Assembly: GCA_029856635.1 (NCBI GenBank) | Contig: JAHKLH010000042.1 | Coordinates: forward strand, 1-10,288 | DNA length: 10,288 nucleotides | From: Candidatus Njordarchaeota archaeon | GTDB lineage: Archaea > Asgardarchaeota > Njordarchaeia > Njordarchaeales > JAHKLH01 | Direction: 5' to 3' | Shown: piece after piece, positions 6,451 to 10,288 of the stretch | How the letters are laid out: each line of letters starts with the position of its first letter | Position numbering within the stretch: the first letter of the stretch is position 1 | Notes under the pieces: generated by a model | The model's input: only the letters and a program-made list of their open reading frames with translations | The model's database searches: none | Told to the model about the DNA's origin: nothing | Position numbers and translations under genes: made by a program

Positions 6451-6637
6451 CGATAAAAGTCCAAAAGAAAACTTTCTCCTATAAAACTTATTTGCTTGAT
6501 TACCAAAACAGAGTAAAAATCACAAAATATCATGAATACAATGGAGTCATTTGAAGGTGTATTAAATTTTAAGAACAACCCTTCTTTATAGGGGGATAAT
6601 ATGAAGAAAAGAAGAATCGGCAAAATTAAACTAATAC

Positions 6638-6642
6638 GGGTG
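6638..6642 (+). promoter_or_regulatory. Ribosome binding site (GGGTG) of the clan AA gene
   Basis: GGGTG lies 7 bases before TTG 6650. An in-frame TAA at 6632-6634 rules out a start further upstream, so this site and TTG together fix the start. Confidence 0.5.
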
Positions 6643-6649
6643 TACAGAT

Positions 6650-7069
6650 TTGGGAGTAAGAGTAAAACTAAAGATAAAAGCAAGAAACACTGAAGTAATC
6701 ACTTCTGCCTTAGTAAACAGCGGCTTCGAAGCAGAAGACCCTGAAATTTTAATTCCCCCATCACTAGCAGAAATCCTTGATATTAGTGGAACAAGCATTG
6801 CAGAATACCGCGTCGCAGGCGGTGGTGCCACGTCTGGAATAAGAGTTGATGAAGACATTTCAGTTAAGTTAATATTACCAGACAGAACAACAGAAGAAAT
6901 AAAGGCAGTTGCAACCATTCTCCCCGGAGAAGACGAAGTTATTATAAGCGACAAGCTAGCTTCAAGCCTTGGAATAGTAATTCTAGATCCATACAAAGGA
7001 TTATGGTGCCTAAGCGACGAACTCGGAAAGAAAATTAGAAAATCATCAGAAATACAAATCTGGAAATAA
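6650..7069 (+). CDS. Retroviral-protease-fold (clan AA) protein with Asn replacing the catalytic Asp
   Basis: The 139 residues follow the clan AA aspartyl protease fold: a strand pair VRVKLKIKARN, then ALVNSGFEAEDPEILIPPSLAEIL (20-43) where active members have A-L-V-D-T/S-G, later strands ending in VKLILPD (72-78), and EVIISDKLASSLGIVILDP (96-114), which corresponds to the closing segment of the fold. The catalytic aspartate is Asn23. The broken paralogue opposite also has Asn here (LLNSGYESGEPEI), so this is a family trait, not a single mutation. It may bind peptides or act in a non-peptidase role; activity as a dimer is not supported. The start is TTG 6650 with GGGTG upstream. It stands alone on the plus strand. 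Confidence 0.8.
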   Translation: MGVRVKLKIKARNTEVITSALVNSGFEAEDPEILIPPSLAEILDISGTSIAEYRVAGGGATSGIRVDEDISVKLILPDRTTEEIKAVATILPGEDEVIISDKLASSLGIVILDPYKGLWCLSDELGKKIRKSSEIQIWK

Positions 7070-7146
7070 TCAAAATAGTAGCACCTCAAACTCAATCATT
7101 TCAAAGCATTTAAAACAGGCAATCAAAATTCTCCAAAATTATTTAA

Positions 7147-7613
7147 TTACCAAGTCTTCGAACTCGCACTTTGTCTAATTACAATTTCACCTCTTAATCT
7201 CCGTAGACCGCAAGAAAAAGATACAACTTCTATATCAAGTGCATTAATAGCAACATCCCCCATAAGAACTTCATTTTCGAAATCAGAAATAGACATGTCG
7301 ACTAGGATTTTACGTAATACATTACCAAAATCATCAAGAAGCTCAAGCTCAGCACTTTTTGGAAATAAAAATCTCAGTAACAAGTCCACCAGAAACCCTA
7401 ACAGTTACAATTCTTGCATTTCCAGGAAGAAAAAACCAATATTTCAGTAAGCCTCTGAGGTAGCGTTATCTCCGGTTCCCCTGACTCATAGCCAGAATTC
7501 AATAATGCAGATATCTTAACAACCTTGTTGCTTATCTTGCTCCTTAATTTCACCCCTACTCTTATTTTCACACAACACCACCAAGACTTTACGTCCTTTT
7601 CTTCCAGTAACAA
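7147..7613 (-). pseudogene. Frameshifted paralogue of the clan AA protein at 6650-7069
   Basis: Three consecutive frames on the minus strand together match the intact neighbour from end to end. The first gives RVGVKLRS, then KISALLNSGYESGEPEITLP and RLTEIL. The frame shifts near an A6 run (7430-7435, plus strand). The second frame gives LPGNARIVTVRVSGGLVTEI, matching the neighbour's AEYRVAGGGATSGI. The frame shifts again between 7356 and 7371, near T5 and A5 runs. The third gives AELELLDDFGNVLRKI, then EVLMGDVAINALDIEVVSFS, matching EVIISDKLASSLGIVILDP. It probably began at an internal GTG (7569-7571) like its paralogue. It is either a pseudogene or an intact gene with two homopolymer errors in the assembly. 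The pair is convergent with 77 bp between stops, so it arose by inverted duplication or separate insertion. Confidence 0.8.
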
Positions 7614-7750
7614 GCTTTCGTTTACTCAATTTAACCATGAACCACTCAAATTTATACTCTCATGATTAACCTGTATATTAAAAGAAACCAGACCAAACAC
7701 ATATCCAAACTACAATTCGAAACAAACATTGTGTTTATAGACTTACTTAC

Positions 7751-7758
7751 TATATTAT
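7751..7758 (+). promoter_or_regulatory. TATA-like promoter element upstream of porG
   Basis: TATATTAT is centred about 25 bases before ATG 7779, which would make the transcript leaderless. A second candidate, TTTATAG at 7734-7740, would leave a leader containing GGGGTG. The sequence alone does not decide between them. Confidence 0.4.
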
Positions 7759-7778
7759 CTCTTTTAAAATAGGGGTGT

Positions 7779-8357
7779 ATGGACTTGACAATGATTGAAG
7801 TTAGGTTGCACGGGAGGGGAGGCCAAGGAGTGTGGGCGGCATCACGCCTCCTGGCACTAGCTGCGATGTATGCTGGAAAAAATGCTCAGTCATTCCCATT
7901 CTTCGGTCCCGAACGTAGTGGCGCGCCTGTGACAGCATTTGCTCGAATTAGTGATAAACCAATTCGTATTCATGCTTCTATTGAGCGCCCTGATATTGTA
8001 GTTGTTATTGATAGAACTTTGATCAATCGCGCTCTTGAGGGATTAAAGGAAAATGGTATTCTTGTCGCCGATTCTTCAGAGTCTCCCGAGGAATTAAGGA
8101 AAAAATTCAATATTCCTTCATCTGTCAAGGTTTGTACTGTAAATGCTCGTGATCTCGCTATTAAGATTCTAGGTCGTGCTATCACAAATACTGCTTTGCT
8201 TGGTGCATTTTGTAAGGCAACTGATGAAAAATTCGTAAAAATAGATCACATAATTGAGGCTATAAAAGAGTTCTTCGGAGAAAGGTATTCAGAGGATGTT
8301 ATAAATAAGAATATTGAATTAGTTAAAGAGGCTTATAAGCAAGCAGTTGTTGGGTGA
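7779..8357 (+). CDS. porG: Pyruvate:ferredoxin oxidoreductase (2-oxoacid oxidoreductase) gamma subunit
   Basis: This is the gamma subunit of the four-subunit enzyme that oxidises pyruvate, or a related 2-oxoacid, with CoA to acetyl-CoA, CO2 and reduced ferredoxin in the cytoplasm. Diagnostic motifs are LHGRGGQGVW (10-19), FFGPERSGAPVTAFARIS (41-58), a Rossmann-like core (IVVVIDRTLI), and NTALLGA (near residue 137). Length, 192, is typical. The start is uncertain: ATG 7779 suits a leaderless transcript, TTG 7785 lies 7 bases after GGGGTG (7772-7777), and ATG 7791 gives MIEVRLHGRGGQG, the common family start. porD follows after 6 bp. The alpha and beta genes are not adjacent, so substrate specificity cannot be read from the context; pyruvate is the default reading. 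Confidence 0.93.
   Translation: MDLTMIEVRLHGRGGQGVWAASRLLALAAMYAGKNAQSFPFFGPERSGAPVTAFARISDKPIRIHASIERPDIVVVIDRTLINRALEGLKENGILVADSSESPEELRKKFNIPSSVKVCTVNARDLAIKILGRAITNTALLGAFCKATDEKFVKIDHIIEAIKEFFGERYSEDVINKNIELVKEAYKQAVVG
8352..8357 (+). promoter_or_regulatory. Ribosome binding site of porD overlapping the porG stop
   Basis: GGGTGA includes the TGA stop of porG and lies 6 bases before ATG 8364. This arrangement favours translational coupling of the two subunits. Confidence 0.6.
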
Positions 8358-8363
8358 AGTAAT

Positions 8364-8657
8364 ATGAGCGGTGAGAAATTACCCGAATGGAGAGAATTGC
8401 CAATTGCTGGCATTCCTTATAAGTTTAGTACGGAATACAAGACTGGTGATTGGAAGTCTTTTAGACCCGTTATTGATGAAAACAAATGCGTCAAATGTTT
8501 AACCTGCGTTGCATTCTGTCCTGATATGGCAATGAAGGCAGAATTCGAAAACGATAAACCAAAGAGAGTGTATCCTGATTATGATCATTGCAAAGGATGC
8601 GGAATTTGTGCCAGTGTTTGCCCTGTTAAAGCTATTGAAATGGTTCCTGAAGTTTAG
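8364..8657 (+). CDS. porD: Pyruvate:ferredoxin oxidoreductase delta subunit, two 4Fe-4S clusters
   Basis: The 97-residue ferredoxin-like subunit carries electrons from the thiamine-diphosphate site of the oxidoreductase towards external ferredoxin. After a typical N-terminal segment (WRELPIAGIPYKFSTEYKTG, then DWKSFRPVID) come two complete cluster motifs: CVKCLTCVAFCP (42-53) and CKGCGICASVCP (76-87), each C-x2-C-x2-C-x3-C-P. The spacing to porG (6 bp) and the shared GGGTGA mark one operon. In many archaea porA and porB follow directly; here a T-rich stretch and an unrelated GTPase gene follow, so the catalytic subunits must be encoded elsewhere. Confidence 0.95.
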   Translation: MSGEKLPEWRELPIAGIPYKFSTEYKTGDWKSFRPVIDENKCVKCLTCVAFCPDMAMKAEFENDKPKRVYPDYDHCKGCGICASVCPVKAIEMVPEV

Positions 8658-8660
8658 GAA

Positions 8661-8690
8661 ATTATTTTTTGAAACGTTATTTTTATTGTT
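8661..8690 (+). terminator. T-rich terminator after porGD
   Basis: Runs of T6 (8665-8670) and T5 (8680-8684) follow the porD stop within 10-30 bases, as in archaeal intrinsic termination. No hairpin is needed or seen. Confidence 0.45.
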
Positions 8691-8830
8691 TCCTTAAAAC
8701 CTTATCGATATTCCCGAAATTGTTATTTTTTATATTTGCATTAGAAAAACATTTATGCTGTGTTCATTAACTTCATCATTTAAAATTTAATTTTATTACT
8801 AGAAGAAATACTTATTTTAGGTCATCCACA

Positions 8831-9640
8831 ATGGCAAAAACTGTGGCAGCATTTGCTGGAGGTCCGGCGGTTGGAAAAACGAGTTTGCTAAAGACGATTT
8901 ACTTATTTGTGCTGTGGTTTCTCTTGGAGAAACTAGGATATAGTGAAAGAGATGCTTACTCACGTGTTAATCTGTTTATTGAGGATGTGAAGATAAGTGA
9001 GCCTAGTCTTCCTGCGAAGATACTTTTTGAGACGTCTCTTAGTGTTTATATTCCATCTATGAGACCTGATATGCTGGAGAGTAAAGATGTCCTTGGCGAG
9101 CTCATCTTTATGGTTTCACCGGGCTTTAGGAAGAAGCAGGAAAATATAAAAAGAAAAGCCATTGAAACAATAGTAAAAGCAGACTACGTTTTCCTTGTTC
9201 TCGATTATTCGCGACTCACTTCAACTTTGAATGAAGCAATATCTCTTCTTGAATTAGCTAAGTCTTATATACCTATCGAAAATATGCGAAGGAAAAAGTT
9301 CTATATTTTAGTGAATAAAGCTGATAAGGCAACGGAATCTGAGAAAAGCCCACCAACCATTTCAAAGGAAGCCATTAATGAAATTCGGGACAAGTTCCAT
9401 TACTACTTCTCCGCATATGTCTCGGAGGAATATCCCTTGAATAAAATATTCAGAGGAATCTTCTTAACATCGGCTTATGTAGACGAAACAAGGAAAAAAC
9501 CTTGGGCGCGGTCATTAATAAAAGGGGCTCTTGAGTCAATTTTCCAGGGAGAAATACTCTCGTATTTGCATTCAGATTTGAGAAATAATTTTGTAAGATA
9601 TCTAGACGAATGGCTTTCATATCTTAAGTTTGAGTTCTAG
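8831..9640 (+). CDS. Divergent P-loop GTPase with altered G3 motif
   Basis: The 269-residue protein begins at once with a P-loop, GGPAVGKTSL (10-19). G4 appears as VNKADK (161-166) and G5 as LTSAY (212-216), so it should bind GTP. The G3 position follows the strand ELIFMV and reads SPGF (96-99) where Ras-like and septin-like GTPases have DxxG or DTPG, so the metal-coordinating Asp is missing. A literal DVLG (86-89) comes earlier but is not placed after a strand. A long insert (residues 21-90) separates G1 from G3, and a basic helical stretch (100-112) follows. It is larger than a Ras domain and I know no exact family. AGGT (8819-8822) lies 8 bases before ATG 8831. The 3' end overlaps the convergent small GTPase gene by 17 bp. 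Confidence 0.8.
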   Translation: MAKTVAAFAGGPAVGKTSLLKTIYLFVLWFLLEKLGYSERDAYSRVNLFIEDVKISEPSLPAKILFETSLSVYIPSMRPDMLESKDVLGELIFMVSPGFRKKQENIKRKAIETIVKADYVFLVLDYSRLTSTLNEAISLLELAKSYIPIENMRRKKFYILVNKADKATESEKSPPTISKEAINEIRDKFHYYFSAYVSEEYPLNKIFRGIFLTSAYVDETRKKPWARSLIKGALESIFQGEILSYLHSDLRNNFVRYLDEWLSYLKFEF

Positions 9641-10217
9641 ATATACTACTTGTTTTTAGTTTCATGAACGCGTATTGAACTATTGTGTTAAACAATAATT
9701 CGATATTCTCACCAGTCTTTGCCGATGTTTCAATTAGAGGTGTTGGAGGGATTCCATAATATTTCTCAACTGTTCGTGCTAATGCTGACATAGTGTTACG
9801 CGAAATAATAATGTTATCTATGTCGATCTTATTTAGGACAAAAAATAAAAATCCATGTCCAATCTGATTTGTTAATTCTAATTCAGACAGTATATCTGTT
9901 AGTGCGAAATAACTATAACTATCAGCCGCATCAACCACTACGACATTAATATTCATCTTGTTCTTCTCTAGGAAATCTATTCTAACTTTCCTAAATGCGA
10001 TATCTCCTGGGAAATCGTATATAACTAATTGCAATTTAATATCACACATTTCTGGTGTGTAATAGTGCATATTCACGGTTTGCGTTGGATTATATGTCTC
10101 CTCAAAGACACCCTCAAAGAAGCGCTTGATTATTGCTGTTTTACCTACTGCTTTTGCTCCAAAAAATCCGACTTTCACCTGAAAAATCTTTGCATTTTCA
10201 TCTCTTTTCATCATCAT
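9624..10217 (-). CDS. Ras-superfamily small GTPase
   Basis: A 197-residue Ras-like molecular switch with every nucleotide-binding motif: G1 GAKAVGKT (20-27), G2 YNPTQTV with Thr45, G3 YDFPGD (67-72), G4 LNKID (128-132) and G5 ETSAKTG (163-169). The residue after the G3 glycine is Asp72, not the catalytic Gln of Ras and Rab, so intrinsic hydrolysis may be slow. The DFPG form of G3 recalls Rag/Gtr GTPases. There is no C-terminal prenylation cysteine (it ends SSISRTQT), so membrane attachment would need a partner. Three ATG codons in a row (10217, 10214, 10211) make the start uncertain by two residues. Such GTPases are numerous in Asgard archaea. The gene converges on the divergent GTPase with a 17 bp overlap. 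Confidence 0.92.
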   Translation of the reverse strand: MMMKRDENAKIFQVKVGFFGAKAVGKTAIIKRFFEGVFEETYNPTQTVNMHYYTPEMCDIKLQLVIYDFPGDIAFRKVRIDFLEKNKMNINVVVVDAADSYSYFALTDILSELELTNQIGHGFLFFVLNKIDIDNIIISRNTMSALARTVEKYYGIPPTPLIETSAKTGENIELLFNTIVQYAFMKLKTSSISRTQT

Positions 10218-10236
10218 TCAGCCAGTCTAACTAGCA

Positions 10237-10247
10237 TAAAATATTAT
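10237..10247 (-). promoter_or_regulatory. TATA-like promoter of the small GTPase gene
   Basis: The minus strand reads ATAATATTTTA, centred about 26 bases before ATG 10217. That would place the transcription start on or next to the start codon, a leaderless arrangement. Confidence 0.4.
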
Positions 10248-10288
10248 GTAAAAATTGAACCTTTAATAATCTAAATATAATGTTAAGC

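Larger units (their letters stand above)
5896..6649. other. Long region without an intact protein gene
   Basis: About 750 bp between the divergent unknown gene and the clan AA gene contain no complete protein gene. Two things stand out: the C/D box sRNA at 6082-6130 (minus) and a decayed coiled-coil coding remnant around 6178-6450 (minus). The stretch 5896-6081 is AT-rich with no feature I can support. Positions 6451-6649 include the leader of the gene at 6650. Confidence 0.6.

Noticed and set aside
6360..6554. 64-codon plus-strand ORF
   Set aside because: It is opposite the coding-like minus-strand remnant and has no protein-like pattern of its own.
6601..6690. Small basic plus-strand ORF starting MKKRRIGKIKLIRVY
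   Set aside because: It overlaps the start of the clan AA gene in another frame and its basic composition follows from A-rich DNA.
6631..7095. 154-codon minus-strand ORF antisense to the clan AA gene
   Set aside because: Serine- and proline-rich shadow of a recognisable plus-strand protein that has a matching paralogue.
1..10288. CRISPR array or insertion sequence
   Set aside because: No regularly spaced repeats, no transposase motifs and no terminal inverted repeats were seen.

Overview
The window is AT-rich archaeal DNA. Its archaeal character rests on two canonical C/D box guide RNAs, a KsgA/Dim1 methylase without a bacterial gene setting, pyruvate:ferredoxin oxidoreductase gamma and delta subunits encoded as separate small genes, TATA-like promoters, and ribosome binding sites of the GGGTG/AGGTGA type with frequent TTG and GTG starts. 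A Ras-like small GTPase beside a second divergent GTPase fits Asgard archaea or another GTPase-rich archaeal lineage. C/D guide RNAs are most abundant in thermophiles. The lineage is an inference only.

Layout. 1-460: no intact gene; a short remnant-like frame sits at the left edge. 472-1428 (+): a cytoplasmic HtrA-like serine protease with one PDZ domain. It meets tail to tail, with 2 bp between, a minus-strand pair: a THUMP-type RNA guanine-N2 methyltransferase broken by three in-frame stops (2403-3617), followed by a helix-hairpin-helix glycosylase-fold protein with a 4Fe-4S loop (1431-2384). Divergent from the broken methyltransferase is a C/D box sRNA (3734-3781, +). Next on the minus strand come a small coiled-coil protein (3830-4093), ksgA (4312-5157) and an unrecognised 237-residue protein (5182-5895) 24 bp upstream of ksgA.

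5896-6649 lacks an intact gene but holds a second C/D box sRNA (6082-6130, -) and a decayed coiled-coil gene. 6650-7069 (+) is a retroviral-protease-fold (clan AA) protein with Asn in place of the catalytic Asp. A frameshifted paralogue faces it (7147-7613, -). porG and porD follow (7779-8657, +), without porA or porB beside them. The window closes with two convergent GTPase genes overlapping by 17 bp (8831-9640 + and 9624-10217 -).

How the genes relate. RNA modification is the recurring theme: two 2'-O-methylation guides, KsgA (16S dimethyladenosine), a THUMP methyltransferase remnant, and a protein related both to EndoIII-type DNA glycosylases and to the queuosine-nucleoside glycosylase Qng1. 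They do not form one operon. At least two genes are clearly broken and a third is probably decayed, so either this is a neighbourhood in decay or the assembly carries indels at A/T homopolymers.
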